Source of the DNA: Halalkalibacter wakoensis JCM 9140 | Lineage (GTDB): Bacteria > Bacillota > Bacilli > Bacillales > Bacillaceae_D | DNA length: 64,000 nucleotides | NCBI RefSeq assembly: GCF_000513095.1 | Contig: NZ_BAUT01000007.1 | Coordinates: 1 to 64,000, forward strand | Reading direction: 5' to 3' | Part shown: one piece after another, positions 37,271 through 45,225 of the stretch | Layout: each line of letters begins with the position of its first letter | Numbering within the stretch: the stretch's first letter is position 1 | The notes under the pieces: generated by a model | What the model was told of the DNA's origin: nothing | Database searches by the model: none | Seen by the model: the letters and a program-made list of their open reading frames with translations, nothing else | Position numbers and translations under genes: made by a program

Positions 37271-38189
37271 AGTGTTTTCTTTTCGCCTCACTATGAATTT
37301 CTTTAGGCAATTTCTTGGGAGCTCCTGGAACTTTTCGTTTTTCAAAGGCAATAGAGTCAGATGAAAGTACAATGACACTCATTTGTCCACCGTAAATTCT
37401 TGCTTGTAGCAATATAGGCTGATTTAATTCATTTCGGAATACAAAATCAGGTCCATACCAACTAACCGTTGCATCCCTTCCGCTTGGAACGTAGGGTACT
37501 CGCCGACTATGAGAATAACGTTCAACTATTTTTAAGCCCGCATGATCAACTGCGTTATATAAAGTGGAAGAGACTTGACAAATACCTCCGCCAATTCCTT
37601 CCGACAGCTCTCCCCGAACAATAACTGGTGCAGGCAAATATCCTCTTTCTTTCGTACGCTTTCCAACAATTCTGTTAAAAGAAAAGGTTTCTCCTGGAAA
37701 AATGACTTGGTTGTTAATCGCCTCAGTCGCCAGCTTAATATTATGAGAACGTGGTTTATTTCGATTGTTGAAGTAGGTAATATACTGACCAATTCGCTTG
37801 ACACGAATATCTGACAAAAGTTCGCTGTCAACACGGGGATGTAACGTTTGTTTAGGTATACTAATTTCTAAAGGACCCCTCCCATAATAATAGGAATAGA
37901 ACTGTTTTTTAAATTCTAATTTGTGAAGTTGGTGACCAACTTGTTCAGAAACAATGTTACCAAGCTTGTCTATTTTGGCATCAACTGGAGGCTGAAATGT
38001 TATCTGATCAATTTGATTCACAAAGTGATTATACTTTTCTAAATCAATCATTTCTTTTCCTAATGTCTCGTTGTTAAAATCAGATCGGTGAACAGTTGCA
38101 ATGGGTTCGTTTTCATATAGAACGGTAAAATCATCAGCTAAGTCACTAATGGGTGTAAATAGCAAGATTGTAAGGAAAATATGTATCAT
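37269..38189 (-). CDS. VanW-family exported protein (YoaR-like)
   Basis: A 306-residue protein. Start 38189 follows GGGAGG and gives a clean signal sequence (MIHIFLTILLFTPISD). The C-terminal VanW domain is clear: IFPGETFSFNRIVGKRTKERGYLPAPVIVRGEL, GGGICQVSSTLYNAV (the Cys and Gln of the family), IVERYSHSRRVPYVPSGRDATVSWYGPDFVFRN. The family is found in vancomycin-resistance clusters and more widely as wall-associated proteins; its activity is unknown. The basic C-terminus (KRKVPGAPKKLPKEIHSEAKRKH) is long. Confidence 0.85.
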   Translation of the reverse strand: MIHIFLTILLFTPISDLADDFTVLYENEPIATVHRSDFNNETLGKEMIDLEKYNHFVNQIDQITFQPPVDAKIDKLGNIVSEQVGHQLHKLEFKKQFYSYYYGRGPLEISIPKQTLHPRVDSELLSDIRVKRIGQYITYFNNRNKPRSHNIKLATEAINNQVIFPGETFSFNRIVGKRTKERGYLPAPVIVRGELSEGIGGGICQVSSTLYNAVDHAGLKIVERYSHSRRVPYVPSGRDATVSWYGPDFVFRNELNQPILLQARIYGGQMSVIVLSSDSIAFEKRKVPGAPKKLPKEIHSEAKRKH

Positions 38190-38261
38190 TTGTGGATAAC
38201 CTCCCGTCTTAGTATAACTTTGAGGAAGGGTTTTCATGTGATTTTTCTCGAATTATCGCAA

Positions 38262-38299
38262 GAAAAAAGGATGTCCCAAAAGTCCATTTTGAGACATCC
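38262..38299 (-). terminator. Minus-strand terminator of the DUF3189-like gene
   Basis: GGATGTCCCAAAA (38269-38281) pairs with TTTTGAGACATCC (38287-38299) with one mismatch; the A-run before it is the U-tract on the minus strand. Confidence 0.75.
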
Positions 38300-38352
38300 C
38301 TAAAGATATGTTCGTGAAGCACAAATGATCGACCTTTTGAGTTAAAAATTAC

Positions 38353-38892
38353 CTAATGCCGTGAAATGATATTAGCTAATTTGCTTACTTCTAACTCGTT
38401 ATTTTCAAGCACTTCGATGTGATTTGTTGACTCATTTGCTATTTGCTTTGTTTTCTTTACCAATTTCGAGATATTAGGAAACGTTTTTTGTGCGCCTTTG
38501 ACAAGCAATGGGATCCCAATGAAATCAATGTGAAGTTTATGAGAGAAAAGGCCTCCAAACGTCATCTCAAGTGGAACAGTTGGAGAAGCATTTGAACAGA
38601 TCACTTTTTCATGATTATACCCACTATTCTCTAATAAACGTAGAAGGTCACTCATTGCTGTTACCATCTTATTAGATAATCCTCTACCAAGCGTAAAGAC
38701 CTGATTATTATCATCATCTTCTCCATGATAAATCAACTTGCCAATTGATTTCGAGGATAGTTTGTTGAATGTGTCGATGCCTAAGATTTCTTCTTTAGTA
38801 GGTACACGATCGTTCGGAATTTTTTTTAGGTGGTAAGCTGCACATAAGGCAGATGAATGTGTCCCGGCATAGCAATTGTAAATAAAAATCAA
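38353..38892 (-). CDS. DUF3189 family protein
   Basis: A 179-residue protein opening MIFIYNCYAGTHSSALCAAYHL, a short strand and Gly/Thr/His/Ser turn typical of DUF3189. The family's later VFTLGRGLSNKMV and CSNASPTVPLEMTFGGLFSHKLHIDFIGIPLLVKG segments are also present. The N-terminal loop could bind a phosphate or nucleotide; this is inference. Function unknown. It has its own terminator and precedes a frameshifted HAD gene on the same strand. Confidence 0.75.
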   Translation of the reverse strand: MIFIYNCYAGTHSSALCAAYHLKKIPNDRVPTKEEILGIDTFNKLSSKSIGKLIYHGEDDDNNQVFTLGRGLSNKMVTAMSDLLRLLENSGYNHEKVICSNASPTVPLEMTFGGLFSHKLHIDFIGIPLLVKGAQKTFPNISKLVKKTKQIANESTNHIEVLENNELEVSKLANIISRH

Positions 38893-38955
38893 CTAAAATC
38901 ACCTCTTACTAAGCGATAAGGTTAATTTTCCACACAATTACATAACCTATTCTGT

Positions 38956-39449
38956 TTACCAACGACTTTTAATCCAACGTTCAAGTTTCCTTTTTAGGAC
39001 AATTTGAATGGGCTCATGTTCTTGTCCAATTGGTTTGACTAATGCAGTTCGCATTCCTGCTCGTTTCCCGCACCAGACATCTGTAAATAACTGATCACCT
39101 AAAAAAGACTTGTATCCTTGGTAGCACCCACTTCAGACACGTGCTTGTTAATTTCTGAGGCTGCCGGTTTTTTACACTTGCCAAATCCAATAATTCCATT
39201 AGGTTCACAAAATAAATCAACCCTACTTTGACTGTTATTAGATGCAATGATAAGTTTTACGTTATTTTGCTTTAACATTGCAATCCATTGTTTTAGGTCA
39301 TCTCCTGCCTGACGATCATGGCTAGCAAGTGTACTGTCTAAATCAGAGAAAATGGTCTTAATGTTTTGTTTTTGTAACCAGTCAGATGTAATATCTGAGA
39401 AGTGATTTAGTTCAAAATCTGGTTTGAAATATTTCATAAATATATTCAC
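38956..39449 (-). pseudogene. YqeG-family HAD phosphatase, one frameshift
   Basis: The first frame (start GTG 39449 or, more likely, ATG 39437) encodes MKYFKPDFELNHFSDITSDWL, the catalytic SDLDSTLASHD (DxD), LIIASNNSQSRV and CKKPAASEINKH. It stops at ~39099 after DTSLF. With one extra T in the minus-strand T6 run (39101-39106) the reading continues LGDQLFTDVWCGKRAGMRTALVKPIG... to a TAA at 38956, giving the expected GDQxxTDV motif IV. It is a paralog of the YqeG class IIIA HAD phosphatases. As written, motif IV is lost. Confidence 0.82.
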
Positions 39450-39586
39450 TGCCTTTAAAAAAGTTTTTAGTATTCAACAAACTCTTTTTATTTTAACAAA
39501 AAATGGTGCGGATGTTTACTATATCTAATAGAAAGGTACAGGATTGATAAAATAAGATTTGACAGTAGAAAATTTTTTTATATAAT

Positions 39587-39604
39587 TAGTTCGAAATCGA
39601 GATA
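39587..39604 (+). promoter_or_regulatory. MhqR-like operator 1, before the MarR gene
   Basis: TAGTTCGAAATCGAGATA matches 15 of 18 positions of the B. subtilis MhqR box TATCTCGAATTCGAGATA. It lies 22 bases before the regulator's own start, consistent with autoregulation. Confidence 0.6.
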
Positions 39605-39625
39605 CTTTCTTAAGGAATGAAGAAA

Positions 39626-40081
39626 ATGAAATTATTCAATGATAATATTGAAGAACAAGAACAATCCCTCAAATTATTTGTTGTAATGTCAAGAGCTATT
39701 CAAGCTGTAACAAAGAGGGTTGAGGAAGATATAAAAAGTTATGGATTAAACCCGACAGAGTTTGGGGTTCTAGAATTGCTTTATAACAAGGGAAATCAAC
39801 CGATTCAAAAGATTGGAGAAAAGGTTTTACTGGCAAGTAGTAGTATTACGTATGTTGTTGATAAACTAGAGAAGAAACAACTTATAGTAAGACAGCCTTG
39901 TCCAAATGATCGCCGTGTTACCTATGCTGCCATCACAGACAAAGGAAAACAGTTCATGATGGAAATTTTCCCTAAGCATAAAGAAGCCATCCATGGGATT
40001 TTTCAAGGCTTAGAATTAAAAGAAAAACAAGAATTAATTGAGCAATTAAAAAAATTAGGGTTATATGCACAAAAACTTTAA
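39626..40081 (+). CDS. MarR-family repressor, MhqR (YkvE)-like
   Basis: A 151-residue winged-helix repressor. ATG 39626 has AAGGA at a good distance; an ATG at 39617 abuts the site. The MarR core is clear: LKLFVVMSRAIQAVTKRVEEDIKSYGLNPTEFGVLELLYNKG, QPIQKIGEKVLLASSSITYVVDKLEKKQLIVRQPCPNDRRVTYAAITDKGKQF. This is close to MhqR, which represses quinone-detoxification genes and is inactivated by quinones or electrophiles. The neighbours (flavin reductase, WrbA, ABM oxygenase, enoate reductase) and three MhqR-like boxes fit that role. Confidence 0.8.
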   Translation: MKLFNDNIEEQEQSLKLFVVMSRAIQAVTKRVEEDIKSYGLNPTEFGVLELLYNKGNQPIQKIGEKVLLASSSITYVVDKLEKKQLIVRQPCPNDRRVTYAAITDKGKQFMMEIFPKHKEAIHGIFQGLELKEKQELIEQLKKLGLYAQKL

Positions 40082-40096
40082 TTTTTTTTAAAAAAA

Positions 40097-40114
40097 TATC
40101 TCGAATTAAGATTA
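40097..40114 (+). promoter_or_regulatory. MhqR-like operator 2, before the flavin reductase gene
   Basis: TATCTCGAATTAAGATTA, containing the inverted ATCT-N7-AGAT. It keeps the first 11 bases of the MhqR box and is nearly identical to the third site at 40799. A TGAATTA follows in both. Confidence 0.55.
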
Positions 40115-40156
40115 TTTGAATTACATGTTTGAGAAGTTTTGAAAGGAGGTATAATA

Positions 40157-40770
40157 GTGAAGGCAATTGATCCTAATAATTTAGGTGAAAGAGAAAATTA
40201 CCATTTTTTAACTGGAGTCATTATCCCTCGGCCAGTGGCGTTCGTCACAACTGTTTCAAAATATTCGAATGTTTTAAATGGCGCTCCTTTTAGTTATTTT
40301 AATATTATCTCATCAAACCCTCCGTTAATTTCTATCTCTGTACAACGGAAAAAAGGGAGATGAAAGATACTGCTAGAAATGCGATTGACATTCAGGAATT
40401 TGTTGTTCATATAAGTGATGAAACGTATATAGAAGAGATAAATAAAACAGCGAAAAGTCTACCTCCAGAGGAAAGTGAAGTATCTATAACGAATTTAACG
40501 CCAATAGATAGTTTAAAGATAAATGTGCCGGGTATTAAAGAAGCGAGGGTCCGTCTGGAATGTAGGTTAGAAAGAGCTATTCCTCTTGGTGGAATTGATG
40601 GTGAGCCAACTTGCGATTTATTAATAGGTAGAATCGTGCAATATCATATACAAGAAGATTTGTATGAGAATGGAGAAATTAATGTGAATATACTAAAACC
40701 AGTAAGCCGGTTGGCTGGCAATCATTATGCTACTTTAGGAAAACAGTTTGAATTAAAAAGACCTTTTTAA
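40157..40770 (+). pseudogene. Flavin reductase family protein, one frameshift
   Basis: A GTG start follows a perfect AAAGGAGGT. The first frame (KAIDPNNLGERENYHFLTGVIIPRPVAFVTTVS, then NVLNGAPFSYFNIISSNPPLISISV) stops at 40363. The protein continues in the next frame from 40360 (MKDTARNAIDIQEFVVHISDETYIEEIN...) if one G is restored in the G3 run at 40355-40357. The whole would be ~205 residues, the size of FMN-binding split-barrel flavin reductases; IIPRPVAFV and GAPFSYFN are the FMN-site motifs. It probably belongs to the MhqR-type regulon. As written the domain is cut in half. Confidence 0.8.
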
Positions 40771-40798
40771 AAAGGTAGATAAAATAAATTTTATCATA

Positions 40799-40816
40799 TA
40801 TCTCAAATTCAGATTG
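40799..40816 (+). promoter_or_regulatory. MhqR-like operator 3, before the wrbA-like gene
   Basis: TATCTCAAATTCAGATTG, inverted ATCT-N7-AGAT, 15 of 18 identical to operator 2, with the same TGAATTA a few bases later. Confidence 0.55.
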
Positions 40817-40892
40817 TATGAATTAAGTGTAATGAAATTCGAAACAGGGGGTGTTTACGTTCTAGCATTAGTACATATTAGGGGGAATAAAA

Positions 40893-41564
40893 ATGAGTTT
40901 TTTTAAGAAATTATTTGGTCAATCAAATGGAAATGAAAAGGAGACGATTAACATGTCAAACGTAAAATTAGCCGTTATTTACTATAGTTCTACAGGAACA
41001 AACTACCAATTAGCAAAATGGGCTGAAGAAGGTGGAAAAGCAGCTGGTGCAGACGTGAAAGTTCTTAAAGTACCTGAACTAGCTCCTGAATCTGCAATCG
41101 AATCAAACCCAGCTTGGAAGGCACATGTTGAAGAAACAAAGGATGTACCAGAAGTAACATTAGACGATCTTGAGTGGGCAGATGCAATTATTTTCAGTGT
41201 GCCAACACGTTTTGGAAACATGGCTGCTCAAATGAAGCAATTTATTGATACAACTGGAGGCCTTTGGTTTGAAGGGAAATTGGCAAACAAAGCAGTGAGT
41301 GCGATGTCATCAGCAAGCAACCTTCATGGTGGGCAAGAGGCAACGATTTTATCTCTTTACACAACGATGTATCACTGGGGAGCGATCGTGGCAACACCAG
41401 GATATACAGATCCGTTGCTTTTTGCAGCAGGTGGAAACCCATATGGAACAAGTGTTACTGTAGGTCAAGATGGAAAAATGCAAGAAGATGTTCAAGAAGC
41501 AGCTAAATACCAAGCGAAGCGTACGGTACAAGTGGCTGAGTGGATTAAAAAAGGAAATCAATAA
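40893..41564 (+). CDS. wrbA: WrbA-type NAD(P)H:quinone oxidoreductase
   Basis: A 223-residue flavodoxin-fold quinone reductase. After a 20-residue extension (MSFFKKLFGQSNGNEKETIN) comes the usual WrbA start MSNVKLAVIYYSSTGTNYQLAKWAEEG with the FMN phosphate loop, FSVPTRFGNMAAQMKQFIDTTGGLW, and SMSSASNLHGGQEATILSLYTTMYHWG. WrbA reduces quinones by two electrons, avoiding semiquinone radicals. Both ATG 40893 (after AGGGGGAAT) and ATG 40953 (after AAAAGGAG) have good ribosome sites, so two forms are possible. Confidence 0.88.
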   Translation: MSFFKKLFGQSNGNEKETINMSNVKLAVIYYSSTGTNYQLAKWAEEGGKAAGADVKVLKVPELAPESAIESNPAWKAHVEETKDVPEVTLDDLEWADAIIFSVPTRFGNMAAQMKQFIDTTGGLWFEGKLANKAVSAMSSASNLHGGQEATILSLYTTMYHWGAIVATPGYTDPLLFAAGGNPYGTSVTVGQDGKMQEDVQEAAKYQAKRTVQVAEWIKKGNQ

Positions 41565-41568
41565 TTAA

Positions 41569-41599
41569 GAAAATCCCCGCATTGATTGCGGGGATTTTT
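41569..41599 (+). terminator. Terminator after wrbA
   Basis: AAATCCCCGC (41571-41580) pairs with GCGGGGATTT (41588-41597), followed by TTT. Confidence 0.88.
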
Positions 41600-41650
41600 C
41601 ACAAACAATGGTTTATTACAATCGTCGAGATTCTTCAAATCAAATGCTAT

Positions 41651-41670
41651 TTAATCAAACGTTTGTTTAA
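41651..41670 (+). promoter_or_regulatory. Operator-like palindrome, copy A
   Basis: TTAATCAAACGTTTGTTTAA, a near-perfect inverted repeat around AAACGTTT, identical over 20 bases to copy B 82 bases downstream. The form is typical of TetR-family operators. Confidence 0.6.
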
Positions 41671-41732
41671 AAAAGTCTAGGTGTGTCGTTTTTTGTTAAC
41701 TAGATAACATAACTAGTGTAATTACGACAAAA

Positions 41733-41752
41733 TTAATCAAACGTTTGTTTAA
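41733..41752 (+). promoter_or_regulatory. Operator-like palindrome, copy B
   Basis: Exact second copy of TTAATCAAACGTTTGTTTAA, ~110 bases before the ABM-oxygenase start. A TATAGT at about 41794 could be the -10 it controls. Confidence 0.6.
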
Positions 41753-41859
41753 TTATTCGGTCGGTTTTAATAAAAAAGCAAGTTGTTTGCTATAGTTGTT
41801 GTTCATGTTTATAGTGGAATTGTTACATAACATCTTACAAATTTGGAGGGATCATTCTT

Positions 41860-42153
41860 GTGATTGTTATTCATGCTTATTTTGATATTAAACCAGAAAA
41901 ACGGGAAAGATTTCTAGAGCAAATCCAGCCTTTAATCAAAAGTTCAAAAGCAGAAGAAGGGAACATTACATATCACCTATACGAAGACACCAAAATCCCT
42001 ACTAAGTTTATTATGGTCGAAGAATGGAAAGATGAAGCAGCAGTAGAATTTCACAATAACACGGATGAATTTATTCATTTTGGTAGCATTTCTAGTGAAT
42101 TTTTTGTGAATCCTGTAAAAGTATATCAATTTGCTGTTTCAAAAAAGAATTAG
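41860..42153 (+). CDS. Antibiotic biosynthesis monooxygenase (ABM) domain protein
   Basis: A 97-residue single-domain protein with a GTG start after GGAGGG. The ferredoxin-like ABM fold is recognisable: VIHAYFDIKPEKRERFLEQIQPLIKSSKAEEGNITYHLYED, then KFIMVEEWKDEAAVEFHNNTDEF. Relatives (YgiN, YcnE) act on quinols or as heme-free oxygenases. It is 16 bases upstream of the NamA-like gene, clearly one operon, behind the twin palindromes. Confidence 0.85.
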   Translation: MIVIHAYFDIKPEKRERFLEQIQPLIKSSKAEEGNITYHLYEDTKIPTKFIMVEEWKDEAAVEFHNNTDEFIHFGSISSEFFVNPVKVYQFAVSKKN

Positions 42154-42169
42154 AAAGGGAGAAACTACG

Positions 42170-43189
42170 ATGACGGGATTATTAGATCCATTTGAGTTTA
42201 AGGGGTTAAAGTTAAAAAATAGAATTGTTATGCCGCCAATGTGTCAGTATTCGGTAACAGCTAAAGATGGCGTACCGAATGATTGGCATTTTAGCCACTA
42301 TACAAGTCGGGCGATTGGAGGCACTGGTTTAATTATTATTGAAATGACGGATGTTGAGCCAGATGGTCGAATATCAGATTTTGACTTAGGATTATGGTCA
42401 GACGATCATATACCTGCTTTCCAGCGTATTATTCAATCTTGTCAAAGTTACGGTGCAAAAGTAGGCATTCAGATTGCTCATGCAGGACGTAAAGCGGAAG
42501 ATGCAGAGGTTCCTGTTTCTTCTACATCCACACCTTTTTCAGAAAAATACAATACTCCTCGTGAACTAACGACTACAGAAGTTGAAGAGATGGTACTGAA
42601 ATTTGAACAAGCATTTCAGCGAGCTATTGCTGCTGGTGTTGATACCATTGAGATTCATGGAGCTCATGGTTATTTAATTCACCAGTTTCAATCACCACTT
42701 ACGAATCAACGAGAGGATAAATATGGTCAAGATCGCAGTTTATTCGGGCGCGAAATTATTCAAGCGGCACGTCGAGTGATGCCTGAATCAATGCCTCTCA
42801 TTATGAGAATATCCGCGAAAGAATATGATGAGAATGGCTATGATGTTAACTATGCAATTGATTTAGTAAACAAATACCATGAAGCGGGTGTTGATGTTTT
42901 CCATATCTCGTCTGGCGGGGAAAGCAACAATGGACCCGACTATTCAGGCCAAGGATATCAAGTGGATCTTGCTGCAGCGATTAAACGCTCAGTAGACGCT
43001 CCCGTTATTGCCGTTGGACGTATGGAAGACCCAGAATATAGTGATAAGGTTGTTAAGGAAGGGAAGGCAGATCTTGTTGCTGTAGGCCGTGGAATGCTTC
43101 GTAGTCCATATTGGGCGAATGAAGCGTCCCTTGCTCTTGGTGGAGAGATTTTAACACCAAATGCGCTTAGAGCAGGTTACAGTTTTTAA
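42170..43189 (+). CDS. namA: Old yellow enzyme NADPH dehydrogenase, NamA (YqjM)-like
   Basis: A 339-residue FMN enoate reductase starting MTGLLDPFEFKGLKLKNRIVMPPMCQYS after AAAGGGAG. Key residues of the YqjM class are present: the Cys in MPPMCQYS, the substrate His pair within QIAHAGRKA and EIHGAHGYLIHQF (HGAHGY), the SPLTNQREDKYG loop and the FMN phosphate site AVGRGMLRSPYW. It reduces C=C bonds of alpha,beta-unsaturated carbonyls and nitro compounds with NADPH. It forms an operon with the ABM protein, consistent with electrophile stress. Confidence 0.92.
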   Translation: MTGLLDPFEFKGLKLKNRIVMPPMCQYSVTAKDGVPNDWHFSHYTSRAIGGTGLIIIEMTDVEPDGRISDFDLGLWSDDHIPAFQRIIQSCQSYGAKVGIQIAHAGRKAEDAEVPVSSTSTPFSEKYNTPRELTTTEVEEMVLKFEQAFQRAIAAGVDTIEIHGAHGYLIHQFQSPLTNQREDKYGQDRSLFGREIIQAARRVMPESMPLIMRISAKEYDENGYDVNYAIDLVNKYHEAGVDVFHISSGGESNNGPDYSGQGYQVDLAAAIKRSVDAPVIAVGRMEDPEYSDKVVKEGKADLVAVGRGMLRSPYWANEASLALGGEILTPNALRAGYSF

Positions 43190-43194
43190 AGCAA

Positions 43195-43238
43195 AAGTGA
43201 ATCAATAGTCATTTCGGACTTTTGATTCACTTCTTTTC
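43195..43238 (+). terminator. Terminator after namA
   Basis: AAGTGAATCAA (43195-43205) pairs with TTGATTCACTT (43222-43232), followed by CTTTTC. Confidence 0.75.
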
Positions 43239-43257
43239 TATTTAACTTATTTAAATG

Positions 43258-43419
43258 CTAAGTTGGATTATGTTGACTTTCTTCATAAGCAATTAATACG
43301 ACGTCTTTCTCTGTCGCATTTTTTATCTCTTCTTCAAGAGTAACAATTCGCTGCAACAACTCTGGACTCAAATCTGCAGCAGTATAACGGTCATATTCAA
43401 CCGGCTCTTTTGCATCCAT
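43258..43419 (-). CDS. Hypothetical small protein, 53 residues
   Basis: The ATG at 43419 is set by AAGGAGATG just upstream; a longer frame exists but without a ribosome site. The product (MDAKEPVEYDRYTAADLSPE, LLQRIVTLEEEIKNATEKDV, VLIAYEESQHNPT) is acidic with one amphipathic helix. No family recognised. Divergent from the patatin gene. Confidence 0.5.
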   Translation of the reverse strand: MDAKEPVEYDRYTAADLSPELLQRIVTLEEEIKNATEKDVVLIAYEESQHNPT

Positions 43420-43572
43420 TTTCATCATCTCCTTCGATACTAATTTCTCTCTTTCATTCTGAACTATACGACCCAATCCATTTATAGAATTGTTATCATT
43501 TGGATCGATTGTTATATCCACGTAAAAGAACGTACATGCTATAACTAAAACGATGATAAATTAGGTGAGACC

Positions 43573-44493
43573 ATGAAAATATTATGTCTTGATGGCGGTG
43601 GCATTAGGGGAGTATTTGAAGTAGCGATTTTAAAAGCGATTGAAGAGAAGTACAATCAGCCAATAGTTGCTCACTTTGATTTAGTAGCAGGAACTAGTAC
43701 AGGTTCGATTATTGCTACTGCTGTTGCACTTGAAAAGAGCATGAGTGAGCTATTAGAGAGTTACCAGAAATTCGGGAAAAAAGTCTTCAAGCGACAAGCG
43801 AAGATCGGTTTGTTTAAAAGTGTATACAGCGACAAAGATTTACGTCAATACTTTAAGGGGGTATTTGGAGAAAAGACACTTGCTGATATCGAAAAGCCTT
43901 TAATTATTCCGGCTGTTGATGTGACACATGGAAAACCGTATGTTTATCGGACCAATTACGGACACCCAGGCAGTGATGATTTGTCGATTAAATTATGGGA
44001 TGCTGTTCTTTCCTCATGTTCTGCGCCTGTTTACTTTCCTCCAAATAATATAAAAAATAAATATTTATCTGTCGACGGAGGGTTATGGGCAAACAATCCA
44101 GCGTTAGTGTGTATTACAGAAGGAATAGATTTTTTCAAGAAAGAATTAAAGGATCTCAAAATTGTATCAATAGGTACAGGGAAACAGGATATAGAATATA
44201 ACATTGAACCAGATAAATATTGGGGAATTAAAAAATGGCTTCCTTTTCGGTTCATGACGATGAAAGTACAGCCGAAACTTCTTGATTTGGCGTTGGATTT
44301 GTCTTCTGAATCCATTTCCTATCATTGTGAAATATTATTACAACATCAATACCTTCGATTAAATAAACAATTAGGAAGTGAGATGCCATTTGATGAAGTT
44401 AAATTTGTTGATGAACTCATCGACTTAGGGAATCAAGTAGTCAATGAAAAAGAAGACGAAATTACACAATTTTTGCATTTAGATGAGAACTAA
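43573..44493 (+). CDS. Patatin-like phospholipase
   Basis: A 306-residue patatin-domain lipid hydrolase. The oxyanion motif DGGGIRG (residues ~6-12), nucleophile elbow GTSTG (Ser ~46) and catalytic DGG (SVDGGLWANNPA, ~residue 166) are all present, so it should be active as an acyl hydrolase. No signal peptide. Standalone patatins hydrolyse membrane lipids; some act as effectors in anti-phage systems (CBASS CapV), but no cyclase or other defence gene is nearby. AGGTGAG precedes the ATG. A 44-base gap to the next gene suggests co-transcription. Confidence 0.9.
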   Translation: MKILCLDGGGIRGVFEVAILKAIEEKYNQPIVAHFDLVAGTSTGSIIATAVALEKSMSELLESYQKFGKKVFKRQAKIGLFKSVYSDKDLRQYFKGVFGEKTLADIEKPLIIPAVDVTHGKPYVYRTNYGHPGSDDLSIKLWDAVLSSCSAPVYFPPNNIKNKYLSVDGGLWANNPALVCITEGIDFFKKELKDLKIVSIGTGKQDIEYNIEPDKYWGIKKWLPFRFMTMKVQPKLLDLALDLSSESISYHCEILLQHQYLRLNKQLGSEMPFDEVKFVDELIDLGNQVVNEKEDEITQFLHLDEN

Positions 44494-44536
44494 GCAAACG
44501 AAAAAAATTGACCACAAAAATGAGGAGTGAGACTAG

Positions 44537-44830
44537 ATGGTTACAGTGATAATAGATGATGTAAGTATTCCTACTACTAGCTTTCAATTAGAGCAGATCC
44601 ATTCAAAAGGGAACCGCTCTTTCCTCAAAATCTCATTTGATTTTAAAGTGAGGAGTGAAGACTACCACAGGATCACAACCTTGCTTTACAAAATGATCTT
44701 CCATGTTGTTGTACCGGAAAAGGGGCTTCAGTTTGAAGGTAGGATTTATAATTACTCAACATCTATCACAAATTTATATGAAGAGAACAACGTTGGAATG
44801 TTTCATTTAGAATTAATGGAAATCGAATAA
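44537..44830 (+). CDS. DUF3219 family protein (YkvR-like)
   Basis: A 97-residue beta-rich protein starting MVTVIIDDVSIPTTSFQLEQI. The segments FLKISFDFKVRSEDYHRITTLLYKMIFHVVVPEKGLQFEGRIYNYSTSITNLYE and the closing FHLELMEIE match DUF3219/YkvR. Function unknown; soluble. AGGAGTGAG provides the ribosome site. Probably co-transcribed with the patatin gene. Confidence 0.8.
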   Translation: MVTVIIDDVSIPTTSFQLEQIHSKGNRSFLKISFDFKVRSEDYHRITTLLYKMIFHVVVPEKGLQFEGRIYNYSTSITNLYEENNVGMFHLELMEIE

Positions 44831-44839
44831 ACATTCTAC

Positions 44840-45124
44840 CTAATAATAAGGATAAATGATAGTCGTGAGAGAAGAGAATGAGACATACTTTTGTTCGTTA
44901 GTAGAAAGCAATACATAGACACCTTCATCATCAGTACCAGTTATAATGCCTTCAAATAAGAAGCCAGTTTTCGTTTGGAATGTTACGAGGGAATGGTGGA
45001 ACAACTGGCAAATGCGCTGTAATTGGTTTGAGTCGTTGTTTCGAGATGGTGCAGTCTTCTGTCTTTCTCTAGCAGAAAGAGGAAGTTTACCGTGAGGCAT
45101 CTGTTCTAGTTCGTATCCATACAT
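44840..45124 (-). CDS. Hypothetical protein, 94 residues
   Basis: Start MYGYELEQMPHGKLPLSARERQK at 45124 or MKIIMYGY at 45136; an AGGAG lies upstream of both. After a polar N-terminus, residues ~35-90 form a beta-rich module (LVTFQTKTGFLFEGIITGTDDEGVYVLLSTNEQKYVSF) that resembles the small SH3/Sm-like strands 'G.I...DD.GVYVLL' seen in some Bacillus small proteins. No named family assigned. Convergent with the DUF3219 gene. Confidence 0.55.
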   Translation of the reverse strand: MYGYELEQMPHGKLPLSARERQKTAPSRNNDSNQLQRICQLFHHSLVTFQTKTGFLFEGIITGTDDEGVYVLLSTNEQKYVSFSSLTTIIYPYY

Positions 45125-45225
45125 AATTATTTTCATCTCCTTTTTTACAGCCAAATTATTCAATAATGAAAGGAAATGTGAAGAAAAAAAGAAGAGCACT
45201 GGTTGTAAACTCAGTGCGCAATTTA

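Noticed and set aside
41571-41760. CRISPR-like array from the repeated 20-mer
   Set aside because: Only two copies, palindromic, with an unrelated 62-bp interval and no cas genes; operators are a better reading.
43573-44830. CBASS-type anti-phage system
   Set aside because: A patatin effector alone is not enough; no nucleotidyltransferase, ubiquitin-like or HORMA gene is near.
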